DNA of 64,000 nt, from contig JBFLWS010000008.1 in NCBI GenBank assembly GCA_040757715.1, positions 1 to 64,000 on the forward strand, written 5' to 3'. Within the stretch, counting starts at the first letter, position 1. Each line of letters begins with the position of its first letter. A model generated the notes under the pieces. It did not search any database. It saw nothing but the letters and a program-made list of their open reading frames with translations, and was not told where the DNA came from. A program made the position numbers and the translations under genes. The DNA comes from CAIMFV01 sp040757715. GTDB taxonomy: Bacteria; Pseudomonadota; Alphaproteobacteria; Caulobacterales; Caulobacteraceae. Below, one piece after another: positions 1 through 9,358 of the stretch.

Positions 1-1035
1 TGCTGGCGCAAGCTCGCCGGCGCCGCGTTCCCCCCGGCCTGGCCGTGGCGTCGCATACCGCGACGCCACGGCCGGGACATCGAGTGCGGTGCTGCTGATC
101 AAACTATTGCGCAACGGCAGGGAAAAGGCATCGGCGTGGATTTCGAAGACATCGCCGTCCTGGGTCGCCACGCCTGCGGCGAAGGACAGGGTCGCCGTGC
201 CGAAGAAGTGCACGTGCACGTCTCCCGGACGACGGAACAGCGGGTACTTGAAGTGGTGATGCTCCAGATTGGCCAGCGAATGCGACATGTTGGCCTCGCC
301 GGTGAGGAACGGCGCTTCCCAAGCAACCGCGCCGTGGCGAAGAATGCGGCTGACGCCGCGCACATCGGCGGGCAATTCGCCCAACCTCAGCTCCGGTCCC
401 AGCGCCGCTTGGCGAAGTTTGGAGTGCGCCAACCAGAGATAATTGACCCGCTCCGTCACATGATCGGAGAATTCGTTGCCGAGCGCGAAGCCGAGACGAA
501 CCGGCCGCCCTTCCGCGTCGATAAGATAGACGCCGGCGATTTCCGGCTCTTCGCCGCCGTCGCCAGCGAAGGGCGGGCGAATGAGCGGCGCCCCGTCGGC
601 CACGAGGATCGACCCGTCGCCCTTGTAGAACCACTCCGGCTGCGCCCCGACGGCGCCGGAGGGAGGCTTTCCGCCCTCGATGCCCATCTGAAACATGCGC
701 ATGGAATCGGTGGCTTGGCCCGTGACCGCCGCCTTGTGCATCTTGTCGCGCCCCTCGGCTGAACCGAGGTGGGTAAGACCGGTGCCGCTGACAATGCAGT
801 GGGCGGGGTCTCTATGGTCGATGGGCGGCAGAAGGCGCAGGTGGGTCAGGTCGAGCGATTCGCCCAGCCGACGCGCCGCCAACTCCGCCAGGCTGACCCG
901 TTCCGCCAGCGCCTCGTGGGCGAGATCAAGCGTAGCGCGTGCGCCGCGCACCAAACGCGCTGCGCCCACCGCATCAAGGGCCGCCACCCCGCGTCCCGCA
1001 CCGGAGGCGAATTGAATCAGAGACCGAACCATCAT
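1..1035 (-). CDS. AraD1/GguC-family FAH-fold sugar-acid dehydratase, 3' end outside window
   Basis: Likely dehydrates a 2-keto-3-deoxy pentonate to alpha-ketoglutarate semialdehyde, which the upstream-encoded aldehyde dehydrogenase would oxidise. The translation shows the GguC/AraD1 signature: a LPPIDH stretch near residue 70, SGTGLTHLGS near 83-92, and FAH-type metal-ligand glutamates in GEEPEIAGVY near 161-170. The start ATG overlaps the TGA of the aldehyde dehydrogenase (ATGA), so the two are translationally coupled. A second in-frame ATG follows directly. The frame stays open for 345 codons to the window edge. The last ~20 visible residues are Arg/Gly-rich and lie beyond the PLRN motif near which I expect the family to end; they are encoded partly by a perfect hairpin at 41-73. 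The family call is firm; the exact substrate (L-arabonate or D-xylonate series) is inferred. Confidence 0.85.
   Translation of the reverse strand, partial: MMVRSLIQFASGAGRGVAALDAVGAARLVRGARATLDLAHEALAERVSLAELAARRLGESLDLTHLRLLPPIDHRDPAHCIVSGTGLTHLGSAEGRDKMHKAAVTGQATDSMRMFQMGIEGGKPPSGAVGAQPEWFYKGDGSILVADGAPLIRPPFAGDGGEEPEIAGVYLIDAEGRPVRLGFALGNEFSDHVTERVNYLWLAHSKLRQAALGPELRLGELPADVRGVSRILRHGAVAWEAPFLTGEANMSHSLANLEHHHFKYPLFRRPGDVHVHFFGTATLSFAAGVATQDGDVFEIHADAFSLPLRNSLISSTALDVPAVASRYATPRPGRGERGAGELAPA
41..73. repeat. Perfect 14-bp inverted repeat with 5-nt loop
   Basis: Arms at 41-54 and 60-73 are exact reverse complements around a 5-nt loop (55-59). It lies inside the 3' part of the AraD1 frame. 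No T-run follows on either strand, so it is not a textbook intrinsic terminator. Confidence 0.8.
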
Positions 1036-2621
1036 GCGCACCGCCATTCGCCATCGACCCGACGAGGCAGCCGCCAAGGATTTGCCTCCTGCAGCGCTGG
1101 CGGCAGCAGCGCATCAGGAATCGCCTGGTAGCAAACCGGGCGCAGGAAGCGGATCATGGCCAGCGTTCCCACCGAGGTGGTGCGCGCGTCGGATGTGGCC
1201 GGGAACGGTCCGCCATGCACCATGGCTGGACAGACCTCGACGCCGGTGGGCCAGCCGTTAGCCAGCACCCGCCCCACCCGCTCGCTCAGCGCCGCCAGCA
1301 CCGGGCCGGCGTCGGCGATATCCGCGTCGGCGAGTTGCAGCGTGGCGGTCAGCTGACCTTCCAGGCCGGCGATGACTTGCAGCAGCTCGGCCCGATCGCA
1401 GCATCGCACCACCAGGGACGAAGCGCCGAACACCTCTTCGCCCAGATCGCGGTTCTCCAGGAAGGCCTTGGCGGCGGTCTCGAACAGGGCGCCTGACGCA
1501 CGGTTGTGGTCTTCAGGTGCAGGTCCCGAAGCGACCCGGCGTACATTTTCAGCGCTGTCGATCTTGGCGACGCCGCGCTCAAAGGCGAGGCGGATGTGCG
1601 GGGCCAACATCACCTGCGGCGCACTGGCGCCGAGCGCCGCGGCCGCCGCGGCCACGAACCGATCCAACGCCGGAGACTCGATGGCGAGCACCAGACCCGG
1701 ATTGGTGCAGAACTGCCCTGCCCCCATGGTCAGCGAAGCCACGAACGCCGCGCCCAAGGCCTCAGCGTTCGTCTCCAGCGCCGCGGGCATGAGAACCACC
1801 GGATTTATGCTGCTCATCTCGGCGAACACCGGGATCGGCTCCGGACGCGCCGCGGCGATAGTCGAGAGGGCGAGGCCGCCGCCCCGCGATCCGGTGAAGC
1901 CTACCGCCTTGATGTGCGGATCGGCCACGAGGGCGGCGCCGATGGCGTTGTCGCGTCCCGACAGGTAGGAGAACACGCCCCCCGGCAATCCGGCCGCGCG
2001 CACTGCGCCGGCGATGGCCCGCGCCACCAGAAGTCCCGTGCCGGGATGAGCTGGATGGCCCTTCACCACCACCGGGCAACCGGCCGCCAAGGCTGAGGCG
2101 GTGTCTCCGCCGGCCACCGAGAAGGCGAGCGGGAAGTTGGATGCGCCGAACACCGCCACCGGGCCGACCGCGACATTGACCCGGCGCAGGTCCGGACGGG
2201 GCGGCGCACGCTCCGGCAAGGCGCTGTCAATGGTGACGTCCAGCCACTCACCCTTGCGCAGTTCGTCCGAGAACATGCGCAGCTGGTTGACCGTGCGCAT
2301 CCGCTCGCCTTCGAGCCGGGCGCGCGGCAAGCCGGTCTCGGCCATAGCCGTTTCGATGAGCGGCTCGCCGATAGCGAGAATGGCCTCAGCCGCCGCCTCA
2401 AGGAACCCTGCGCGCACGTCAGGCGTCAGAGCCGCGAATGACGCCGCCGCAGCCGCCGCCAATGCGCAGGCGTCCGCTACGTCGGCTTCGCCGGCTTCGT
2501 CGTGCCAATCCGGCAGGGCCTCGCCGGTTCCAGGGTTGATGGCCTGGAACCGGCGCGCACTGCTTCGCACCTCGGCCCCTACCAGGATGGAGCCGCCGTT
2601 CGGCGCAGTCGTGGTCATCAT
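1032..2621 (-). CDS. Alpha-ketoglutarate semialdehyde dehydrogenase (2,5-dioxovalerate dehydrogenase)
   Basis: NAD(P)-dependent aldehyde dehydrogenase of 529 residues, the last step of Weimberg-type pentose oxidation, giving alpha-ketoglutarate. Visible active-site elements are FGASNFPLAF with Asn162, VVVKGHP with Lys187, the general base Glu268 in FAEMSSINP and the nucleophile Cys305 in GAGQFCTNP. These motif variants (SNFP, FAEMSSINPV) are typical of the ketoglutarate semialdehyde group. I chose the ATG at 2621, 10 nt after the stop of the dehydratase gene; a longer frame would run back into that gene. A second ATG follows directly. The 3' end overlaps the AraD1 start by 4 nt. It is cytoplasmic and belongs to the leftward operon 5567-1. 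Confidence 0.92.
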   Translation of the reverse strand: MMTTTAPNGGSILVGAEVRSSARRFQAINPGTGEALPDWHDEAGEADVADACALAAAAAASFAALTPDVRAGFLEAAAEAILAIGEPLIETAMAETGLPRARLEGERMRTVNQLRMFSDELRKGEWLDVTIDSALPERAPPRPDLRRVNVAVGPVAVFGASNFPLAFSVAGGDTASALAAGCPVVVKGHPAHPGTGLLVARAIAGAVRAAGLPGGVFSYLSGRDNAIGAALVADPHIKAVGFTGSRGGGLALSTIAAARPEPIPVFAEMSSINPVVLMPAALETNAEALGAAFVASLTMGAGQFCTNPGLVLAIESPALDRFVAAAAAALGASAPQVMLAPHIRLAFERGVAKIDSAENVRRVASGPAPEDHNRASGALFETAAKAFLENRDLGEEVFGASSLVVRCCDRAELLQVIAGLEGQLTATLQLADADIADAGPVLAALSERVGRVLANGWPTGVEVCPAMVHGGPFPATSDARTTSVGTLAMIRFLRPVCYQAIPDALLPPALQEANPWRLPRRVDGEWRCA

Positions 2622-2631
2622 CTTATTCCGA

Positions 2632-4416
2632 TCAGTGGCTGTCGCGCGGGAGGCCCCGAGCCTGGGCGATGCGCTGGAAGGATTCAGCGCCTTCGAGGAT
2701 GGCGCCAGTTTCAAGCTGGCCGACCTTTTCGCGCTGGATCGCCTGCCACGGGGTCTGGCTTTGCGGATAGGCATAGCCGCCCGCTGCGGCAAGGGCGGCG
2801 CGACGCTCGGCCAGCTCCGCCTCGCTGATCAGCACATCCGCGGTGCCTTTCAGCAGGTCAATGCGCACGCGATCGCCACTCTTCAGTAGGGCGAGCCCGC
2901 CACCCGCCGCAGCCTCAGGGCTGGCGTTAAGGATCGAGGGCGAGCCGCTGGTGCCGGACTGACGTCCATCGCCCAGGCACGGCAGATCGCGCACGCCTTC
3001 GCGCAACAGATAGGCCGGGGCGCGCATGTTCACCACCTCGGCCGCGCCGGGATAGCCCACAGGACCCGCGCCGCGCATGACGAGGAGGGTCTTGGAGTCG
3101 ATGCCCACGGCAGGGTCGTCGATGCGCGCGTGGTAGTCCTCCGGCCCATCGAACACCACCACGGGGCCTTCGAAGGCTTCCGGGTCGTCGGGATTGGACA
3201 GATAGCGAGCGCGGAATTCCGGGCTGATCACGCTGGTCTTCATGATGGCGCTGTCGAACAGATTACCCGACAGGACGATGAATCCAGCTTCCGTGGTCAG
3301 GGGCCGATCGAACGGACGGATCACCGCTTCATCGAGAATGCGCACGTTGCGGCAGTTCTCGCCCATGGTGCGCCCATTGACGGTCATGGCGTCTTGGTCG
3401 ATCAGGCCGGCGCCCATCAGCTGTTTGACCACCGCCGGCACGCCGCCCGCGCGATAATAGTCCTCACCGAGATATTCGCCGGCCGGCTGCAGGTTCACCA
3501 GCAGCGGCACCTTGTGACCGTAGTCCTGCCAATCCCGCACCGACAACTCGACGCCCATGTGACGGGCGATGGCCGCTAAGTGAATCGGCGCATTGGTGCT
3601 GCCGCCGATGGCCGAATTGACACGGATGGCGTTCAGAAACGCCGGTCGCGTCAGGATGTCGGAGGGCTTCAAGTCCTCATTGACCATGTCGACGATGCGA
3701 CGGCCGGTGCGCCAGGCGCACTCCTGGCGGTCGCGGTGCGGAGCGGGGATCGCCGCCGAACCGGGCAGGCTCATGCCCAGGGCCTCGGTGAGCGAGTTCA
3801 TGGTCGTGGCCGTGCCCATGGTGTTGCAGTAGCCGGTGCTGGGCGCCGACGAAGCCACCAGGCGGATAAATTCCTCGTGGTCGATTTCGCCGCGGCTGAG
3901 CATTTCGCGGGCCTTCCACACGATGGTGCCGCTGCCAGTGCGCTGGCCCTCGTGCCAGCCGTTCAGCATGGGCCCCACCGAGAGGGCGATGGCCGGAATG
4001 TTCACCGTGGCGGCGGCCATCAGACAGGCGGGGGTGGTCTTGTCGCAGCCGATGGTCAACACCACGCCGTCCAGGGGATAGCCGTAGAGCACTTCCACCA
4101 GGCCGAGATAGGCGAGGTTGCGGTCGAGGCCGGCGGTGGGCCGCTTGCCCGTCTCCTGGATGGGATGCACCGGGAATTCGATGCAGATGCCGCCCGCCTC
4201 GCGCACGCCTTCGCGCACCCGCTCGGCCAGCACCAGATGGTGACGGTTGCAGGGGGACAGGTCGCTGCCGGTCTGGGCGATGCCGATGATCGGCCGCCCC
4301 GAGCGCAGTTCCTCCAGGCTAAGGCCAAAATTCAAGTAACGCTCAAGATAGAGCGCGGTCATGTCGATGTTGGCCTCGTTGTTGAACCAGGCCTGCGAAC
4401 GCAATTGTCGGGTCAT
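2632..4416 (-). CDS. xylD: IlvD/Edd-family aldonate dehydratase, XylD-like
   Basis: Dehydrates D-xylonate (or L-arabonate) to the 2-keto-3-deoxy acid. The protein has 594 residues, the size of Caulobacter XylD, with the same landmarks: MTALYLER near the N-terminus, GIAQTGSDLSPCNR, GCDKTTPA, GYCNTMGTA, and a C-terminus ending in LPRDSH. Cys56, Cys124 and Cys197 match the three iron-sulphur ligands of the family. The start ATG overlaps the stop of the epimerase gene (ATGA). Family members differ mainly in aldonate preference, so xylonate is the best guess. Galactonate or fuconate cannot be excluded, given the galactose and fucose genes in the region. Confidence 0.9.
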   Translation of the reverse strand: MTRQLRSQAWFNNEANIDMTALYLERYLNFGLSLEELRSGRPIIGIAQTGSDLSPCNRHHLVLAERVREGVREAGGICIEFPVHPIQETGKRPTAGLDRNLAYLGLVEVLYGYPLDGVVLTIGCDKTTPACLMAAATVNIPAIALSVGPMLNGWHEGQRTGSGTIVWKAREMLSRGEIDHEEFIRLVASSAPSTGYCNTMGTATTMNSLTEALGMSLPGSAAIPAPHRDRQECAWRTGRRIVDMVNEDLKPSDILTRPAFLNAIRVNSAIGGSTNAPIHLAAIARHMGVELSVRDWQDYGHKVPLLVNLQPAGEYLGEDYYRAGGVPAVVKQLMGAGLIDQDAMTVNGRTMGENCRNVRILDEAVIRPFDRPLTTEAGFIVLSGNLFDSAIMKTSVISPEFRARYLSNPDDPEAFEGPVVVFDGPEDYHARIDDPAVGIDSKTLLVMRGAGPVGYPGAAEVVNMRAPAYLLREGVRDLPCLGDGRQSGTSGSPSILNASPEAAAGGGLALLKSGDRVRIDLLKGTADVLISEAELAERRAALAAAGGYAYPQSQTPWQAIQREKVGQLETGAILEGAESFQRIAQARGLPRDSH

Positions 4417-5567
4417 TTTTCGAGCGACGTCCTGATGATCATGACATGATGGTATGGCTTGGAAGGATCGATGCGCGCCGAACCGAAATGCGGCTGGTTC
4501 GGCGTGTCGGGGAACAGTTGCGGCTCAAGCGCCACGCCATCCCCCATCCGGTAGAGGCAACCGCCCTTGCCCGGATTGGTGCCGTCGATGAAATTGCCGG
4601 TGTAGAGCTGCACGCCCGGCTCGGTGGTCAGGAGCTCCAGCACCCGGCCCGAGGCGTGATCCACCATGCGCGCGGCCAGTTCGGGCTTGGCGGTCTTGCC
4701 CTTGTCGAGCACAAAATTGTGGTCGTAGCCACGGCCGATGCGGATTTGCTCGTCGCGGCTATTGCGCAGATCCGCCTCGAGCGGCCGGCCATGGGTGAAA
4801 TCGAACGCCGTGCCTTTCACTGGACGAAGTTCGCCCGTAGGGATGAGCGCCTCATTCACCGGCGTGAAGCGTGAAGCGGGAATGGTCAAATGCGCCTTAG
4901 TCGCCCCGCCCGAGGCGCAATGGCCGGACAGGTTGTACAGCGCATGGTTGGTCATGTTGAGAATTGTCGGGCGGGTGGTGGTCGCGTCGAAGGCGATGGT
5001 CAGCGCCCCGGCCTTGTCCATGGAATAGGTCACCTTGGCCGTCACCTGGCCGGGATAGCCCATCTCGCCATCGGGACTGACGTGCTCCAGGACCACCGAC
5101 GCGTTAGGACCGCTCGCCACCGAAACGATACGCCAGTTGGCGCGGTCGAATCCGCCGCCGCCGCCGTGCAACGAATTGGCCCCGTTGTTGGTGGGGAGTT
5201 GGTAGGTCACGCCGTCCAGGGTGAAGCGCCCGTGCGCGATGCGGTTGGCGTAACGCCCCACGGTGACGCCGAAATAGTCCTGCACAGCCTCGTAGGCGGC
5301 CGGCGTATCGTGACCCAGGACGATATCGGCAAAGTGACCGTGGCGATCCGGCGTCAGCAATGACTGCAAGGTCGCGCCGTAGGTCAGCACGCGCGCCACG
5401 ACGCCGTGACCATTGCTGAGCTCCACCGCCTCGACCTTGGCGCCGTCATGCAATTGGCCGGCGTCCAGCCTGTGCGCGCTCATGGTTTCCGCCATTGTTC
5501 CCGTCGCCGCCCCCACCGCTGCGCTCAGGGCCAAGACGGCGCCAAACGAAGCCATTGGCTTGAACAT
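4413..5567 (-). CDS. galM: Exported aldose 1-epimerase (galactose mutarotase)
   Basis: Interconverts alpha and beta anomers of aldoses such as galactose or xylose. The ~384-residue protein begins with a hydrophobic signal segment (MFKPMASFGAVLALSAAV, cleavage near residue 26), so it acts in the periplasm. Catalytic signatures are His134 (NSLHGG), His208 (TNHALYNLSG) and a late glutamate in GVALEPQLFP. The ATG at 5567 follows a GGGAGA ribosome site; an upstream in-frame start at 5609 lacks one. It is the first gene of the leftward pentonate operon and lies divergent from the FucP-like transporter, which shares its promoter region. Confidence 0.9.
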   Translation of the reverse strand: MFKPMASFGAVLALSAAVGAATGTMAETMSAHRLDAGQLHDGAKVEAVELSNGHGVVARVLTYGATLQSLLTPDRHGHFADIVLGHDTPAAYEAVQDYFGVTVGRYANRIAHGRFTLDGVTYQLPTNNGANSLHGGGGGFDRANWRIVSVASGPNASVVLEHVSPDGEMGYPGQVTAKVTYSMDKAGALTIAFDATTTRPTILNMTNHALYNLSGHCASGGATKAHLTIPASRFTPVNEALIPTGELRPVKGTAFDFTHGRPLEADLRNSRDEQIRIGRGYDHNFVLDKGKTAKPELAARMVDHASGRVLELLTTEPGVQLYTGNFIDGTNPGKGGCLYRMGDGVALEPQLFPDTPNQPHFGSARIDPSKPYHHVMIIRTSLEK

Positions 5568-5618
5568 GTGCGACTCTCCCCAGCACGACTTGATCCGTTG
5601 AGGGAACATCGGATATAC

Positions 5619-5634
5619 TCATACAAATACAATT
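5619..5634. promoter_or_regulatory. GntR-like half-sites between galM and the fucP-like gene
   Basis: On the minus strand this stretch reads TTGTATTTGTATGA, with two copies of the TTGTAT half-site seen in the complete GntR-type palindromes elsewhere in the window. It lies in the 89-bp divergent intergenic region. No clear LacI-type site is present here. Confidence 0.35.
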
Positions 5635-5656
5635 GCAACACCTGGGGAGAATGTAA

Positions 5657-6964
5657 GTGGCAGTCCACACCCGAACCCGCGCGGCCGTCGCCGATTCTGG
5701 CGGCGATGGTCCGAAATCCTACGCTAAGCCATTGATTCTGCTGGCGTCACTATTTTTCATGTGGGGCTTCATCACGGTCATCAACAATACGCTTCTGCCG
5801 CACCTGCGCAGCGTGTTCGACTTGAACTACACCCAGACCACCCTCATCGAATCCACTTGGTTCGTGGGCTATTTCGTCGCCTCGCTGCCGGCCGCTTTCC
5901 TGATCGAACGGATCGGCTACCAGCGCGCCATGGTCATTGGTCTGATCATCATGACGGCCGGATCTCTAGGCATGATCCCAGCGGCGCAGTTGCCGTCCTA
6001 TGAAGTGACGCTGGCCTCGCTGTTCACGGTCTCTTGCGGCATCGCGGTGCTGCAGGTGGCCGCCAACCCCTATGTGGCGGTGATCGGACCGGAAAAATCG
6101 GCGGAATCGCGCCTCACCCTCGTGCAAGCCTTCAACACCACCGGCGACGCCCTCGCTATCGTGTTCGGCAAGTATCTGATCCTCGATCGCACCGCCGGCG
6201 GCAGCACCGTGGAGGGCGTCAAGCTGACGGTCGCTCAGCGCATGGCCGACGCCCAGGCGACGCAACTGCCCTATCTGATCGTAGCGGGCGTGCTGGCGGT
6301 GCTGGCGGTGATGATCGCCCGCGCCAAGCTGCCGGCCCTCGGCGCCGCGACCCAGCGCGCCAGCGCCGAACAGCGCAAGTCCCTGTCGCTATGGCGCCAC
6401 CGCAACCTCGTGTTCGGCATCGGCGGCATCTTCCTCTATGTGCTGGCCGAGATCGGCGTGGGCAACCTGTTCATCAATTTCGCCTCCCAGCCGTCCATCG
6501 GCAACGTGACCAAGACCGTCGCCGCCAACTATCTGTTGTTCGTATGGGGCGGCATGGCGGTGGGCCGCTTCGCCGGCGCCTACATCATGCGCGTGATCGC
6601 GCCGGAAAAGGTGCTGGCCTTCTTCGCCCTCAGCGCAGCGGCGGCGATGCTGGTCGCCACCTTCGCCCATGGACCGACGGCCATGTACGGTCTGATGGCG
6701 GTGGGCCTGTTCCACTCCATCATGTTCCCGACCATCTTCGCCCTGGCCATCCGCGGCCTCGGCCCGCTGACCGAGGAAGGCTCGGGCCTTCTGATCATGG
6801 CCATCGCCGGCGGCGCTCTGGTGGTGATCCAGGGCAACATCGCCGACAGCTTCGGCATCCAGTGGTCGTTCCTGGTGACGGTGGCCTGCGAGGTCTACAT
6901 CCTATTCTACGCCCTGTGGGGCTCGCGTCCGACTCACGCCGACCCGCCGCCGCAACTGAGCTGA
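5657..6964 (+). CDS. FucP-family MFS sugar:proton symporter
   Basis: Inner-membrane sugar transporter of 435 residues with about 12 hydrophobic segments. Family signatures are LFFMWGFITVINNTLLPHL in the first helix, QVAANPYVAVIGP, and ESRLTLVQAFNTTGDALA in the middle. The family includes FucP (L-fucose) and GluP-type glucose/galactose carriers. The neighbouring fucosidase and galactosidases make fucose, galactose or a pentose likely substrates. The start is GTG at 5657, preceded by GGGGAGA; no ATG gives a sensible N-terminus. It is transcribed alone and ends in the repeat/terminator region 6973-7120. Confidence 0.88.
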   Translation: MAVHTRTRAAVADSGGDGPKSYAKPLILLASLFFMWGFITVINNTLLPHLRSVFDLNYTQTTLIESTWFVGYFVASLPAAFLIERIGYQRAMVIGLIIMTAGSLGMIPAAQLPSYEVTLASLFTVSCGIAVLQVAANPYVAVIGPEKSAESRLTLVQAFNTTGDALAIVFGKYLILDRTAGGSTVEGVKLTVAQRMADAQATQLPYLIVAGVLAVLAVMIARAKLPALGAATQRASAEQRKSLSLWRHRNLVFGIGGIFLYVLAEIGVGNLFINFASQPSIGNVTKTVAANYLLFVWGGMAVGRFAGAYIMRVIAPEKVLAFFALSAAAAMLVATFAHGPTAMYGLMAVGLFHSIMFPTIFALAIRGLGPLTEEGSGLLIMAIAGGALVVIQGNIADSFGIQWSFLVTVACEVYILFYALWGSRPTHADPPPQLS

Positions 6965-6972
6965 AGCGCCTT

Positions 6973-7075
6973 GAGCAAAATCCGATCAATCGGAATCGGA
7001 TTTTGCTCATACCCAATTGAATTTAGAGCATTTTTCGCCCGAAAACCGGTTTCCACTTTTCGGAAAACGCTCTAG
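6973..7075. repeat. Dispersed double-palindrome element, copy 1
   Basis: About 103 bp made of two imperfect palindromes: one of the type GAGCAAAATCCGAT... ATCGGATTTTGCTC (6973-7008) and one around GAAAACCGGTTT (7025-7073), joined by CAATTGAATTTAGAGCAT. An almost identical copy lies at 38166-38263. Both copies sit between converging genes. Such elements are known as abundant intergenic repeats in alphaproteobacteria; the assignment to a named family is from memory. Confidence 0.85.
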
Positions 7076-7085
7076 CGCGAAAGAC

Positions 7086-7120
7086 GGCCCGCCCTTCTTA
7101 CGAGGGGCGGGCCTTTCTTA
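7086..7120. terminator. Intrinsic terminator between converging genes
   Basis: A 9-bp GC-rich stem (GGCCCGCCC / GGGCGGGCC) with a 10-nt loop is followed by TTTCTT on the plus strand. It would end the fucP-like transcript and lies just past the stop of the GH42 gene on the other strand. Confidence 0.8.
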
Positions 7121-7123
7121 TGG

Positions 7124-9193
7124 CTATTGCGCCAACTCGACGCCGTAGGGCGGCAGGTCGATGTGGTCGACATAGGTCTTGCCGGTGAGCACGCCCTTGC
7201 GCGCGCCAGCGATCTCCACCTTGGCCGGGGCGTTGTTGGTGTTGACGTAGAGCACCCTTCCCTCCACTTCGCGCGCCACCACGCCAGCTGGCGTCTGCGG
7301 CCCGCGCTTCACGCCGAGCTCTGCGTAGAGCGAGCGAACCAGCGGACCCAGCAACGAGCTCTGCACATCCGTCGCCAGATAGATGGCCCGGCCCTTGCCG
7401 AAGTGATTGACGGTGATAGCCGGGCTCTTGTCCGGCGTGTTGGTGAAGCGGGCCAGGACCTTGGCCGTGCTCGGCTCCAGCACTTCGTAATAGGCGTCGC
7501 CGCCGTGGCCCGACAGGGTCGCGCCCGCATAGTCCACCTTCAGCGGCTCCCAGTGCCGATAGAAGGCGTTGGTGCGCAGGCCGAACACATCGGCCAGGCG
7601 CCCCGGCAGCGGGGTTTCGAACCACTTGCCGGTCTCGTCCACCTTGGCCGAGTAGCCGGTCATGATCACCGTGCCGCCGCCGGCCACATAGGCATGCACG
7701 GCCTCGGCGGTCTCCTTGTCCATCATGTAGGCGCTGGGCAGGATCACCAACTTGTAGCGGTCGATGCGGTCGTGACCCGGGTCGATCACCGCGGTGTCAA
7801 TGTTGTCTTCATAGAGGGGCTGCAGCGCCGCCGTGGCCTGGCCGGTGTAGCTCGCCGTGAAGTACTGCTTCAGGGTATTGGGGCCAGATGGCGGATTGGT
7901 CAGCCAGTTGGTGGCGAAGGAATAGCCGATGGCCACTTGCGCCTGCCCCTGACGAGGGAAGCCCAGGGTCTTCAGCTTGGCGAACTCCTGGGCGATACGA
8001 CCGAACTCGTCCACCTTCCAGGACGGCCGTCCGTCGTGATCCACCAGCCCGAACAGGGATTGCTCCTCCCCGCCGATGTGCGAGTTGAAGGTCCAGGCGA
8101 GGAAGGTCTGGCCATAGTGAGCCAGAGCGAAATAGGCCCACATGCGCGCGCGGCCTGGATCGCCATAATAGCCGCCGCCGCCCGCGGTGAACTCATTCAG
8201 CCACACCGGGCGATCGGAAGCGGCCCGGTCGGTCAATACCTCGAACGCTGCAAATAGCGGGTCGCCCGGATAGAAGCCCTGAGCGCCGAAGGTGGCGATG
8301 TCACCATACGAACGCAGCCAGTCGAAGCCCTTGGGCGCGGTCGCCCAGTAGTTGGAGGCGGTGGGCAGCTGCGGGGCCAGCTTCTGGCGCACCGCATCCA
8401 GTTCGCGCAGGGCGGCGATGGTGTCGTCCGACCAGAACCGGTGCAGATCGAGATACCGCTCGTTGGGGCCCGGTCCCTCCACATAGGGCAGCTCCACCTC
8501 GTCCCAGGCGCTGATACGGCGCGACCAGCGCTGCGTCGCCCAGGCCCGGTTCAGCACATCAAGCGTGCCGTAACGCGCCTTCAGCCAGGTGATGAAGCGC
8601 TGACGGTCGGCCTCGGAATAGGACATCTGGCCGTTGCCGACCTCGTTGTCGTACCCCACCGCCGCCACCGCCGGGTGATGAGCGTACCGGCGCAGCATGG
8701 CCTCGGCCAGGCGGCGCACCGCCGCCCGGTAGTCCGGATCAGCGATATTGTCCCAATAGCGCGTGGCCGGGTGCAGCCGCTCCCCGTGCTGGTTCACGAC
8801 GTCGATCCCCGGATACTTCTTGTGCAGCCAAAGCGGCGCCGGGGCGCCGGGGATGTCGAGAATCACCTTGATGCCGGCGGCGTGCATCTGATCGAGCACG
8901 CGGTCGAACCACTCGAAGCTGAACTGTCCGTCCGCCGGCTCGAATGAATCCCACGACAGGTCGCCCATGCGCACCATGTTGAAGCCCGCCGCCTTCATGA
9001 TGGCGATGTCGGCGCGGATCTGCTCGGGCGAGCGGTCGATGGGCTGGTAGCAGGTCCCCACGAACAGCTGATGAGGAAAGGTCTGAACCGCCGCCGGACG
9101 ACTGGTCGCCTGGGCGAGGACGGGCGCGGGGGCGACCGCCAAGACCATGGCGCCAATGACGCCGCCGAGGGTGGGGACGATCGGATTAGTCAT
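7124..9193 (-). CDS. Exported GH42-type beta-galactosidase
   Basis: Clan GH-A glycosidase of about 689 residues, predicted to release beta-galactosyl (or alpha-L-arabinopyranosyl) residues in the periplasm. A signal peptide ends near VLAQA (about residue 29). The acid/base is Glu184 in VGYDNEVGNG and the nucleophile is Glu334 in PVWLNEFTAG. A trimerisation-like beta-galactosidase domain follows at about 410-600 (VILPSAYMMDKETAEAV). I chose the ATG at 9193; a TTG at 9226 would add 11 residues ahead of the signal peptide. It diverges from the GH39 gene across an operator-containing intergenic region. Confidence 0.88.
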   Translation of the reverse strand: MTNPIVPTLGGVIGAMVLAVAPAPVLAQATSRPAAVQTFPHQLFVGTCYQPIDRSPEQIRADIAIMKAAGFNMVRMGDLSWDSFEPADGQFSFEWFDRVLDQMHAAGIKVILDIPGAPAPLWLHKKYPGIDVVNQHGERLHPATRYWDNIADPDYRAAVRRLAEAMLRRYAHHPAVAAVGYDNEVGNGQMSYSEADRQRFITWLKARYGTLDVLNRAWATQRWSRRISAWDEVELPYVEGPGPNERYLDLHRFWSDDTIAALRELDAVRQKLAPQLPTASNYWATAPKGFDWLRSYGDIATFGAQGFYPGDPLFAAFEVLTDRAASDRPVWLNEFTAGGGGYYGDPGRARMWAYFALAHYGQTFLAWTFNSHIGGEEQSLFGLVDHDGRPSWKVDEFGRIAQEFAKLKTLGFPRQGQAQVAIGYSFATNWLTNPPSGPNTLKQYFTASYTGQATAALQPLYEDNIDTAVIDPGHDRIDRYKLVILPSAYMMDKETAEAVHAYVAGGGTVIMTGYSAKVDETGKWFETPLPGRLADVFGLRTNAFYRHWEPLKVDYAGATLSGHGGDAYYEVLEPSTAKVLARFTNTPDKSPAITVNHFGKGRAIYLATDVQSSLLGPLVRSLYAELGVKRGPQTPAGVVAREVEGRVLYVNTNNAPAKVEIAGARKGVLTGKTYVDHIDLPPYGVELAQ

Positions 9194-9244
9194 GTTCAAA
9201 CCGTGCTGCGCGTTGGGAAGCAACAATTTGCTGCAGTAGCGAAA

Positions 9245-9282
9245 TTGTCGACTTACGGAAATATGACTTGGTAGCGCTAACT
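9245..9282. promoter_or_regulatory. Composite operator: GntR half-site plus LacI-like palindrome
   Basis: TTGTCGACTTA (9245-9255) carries the left half of the GntR-type site. TGGTAGCGCTAACT (9269-9282) is a near-perfect LacI-type palindrome centred on GCGC. It lies in the 165-bp divergent region between GH42 and GH39. Confidence 0.5.
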
Positions 9283-9358
9283 TTTTAGCCTATGTTGGCG
9301 CAAAGACGCAAGCCTGGACTTCAAAGCGACGTCTGAATTGTCGAGGGCGGAACTGTTG

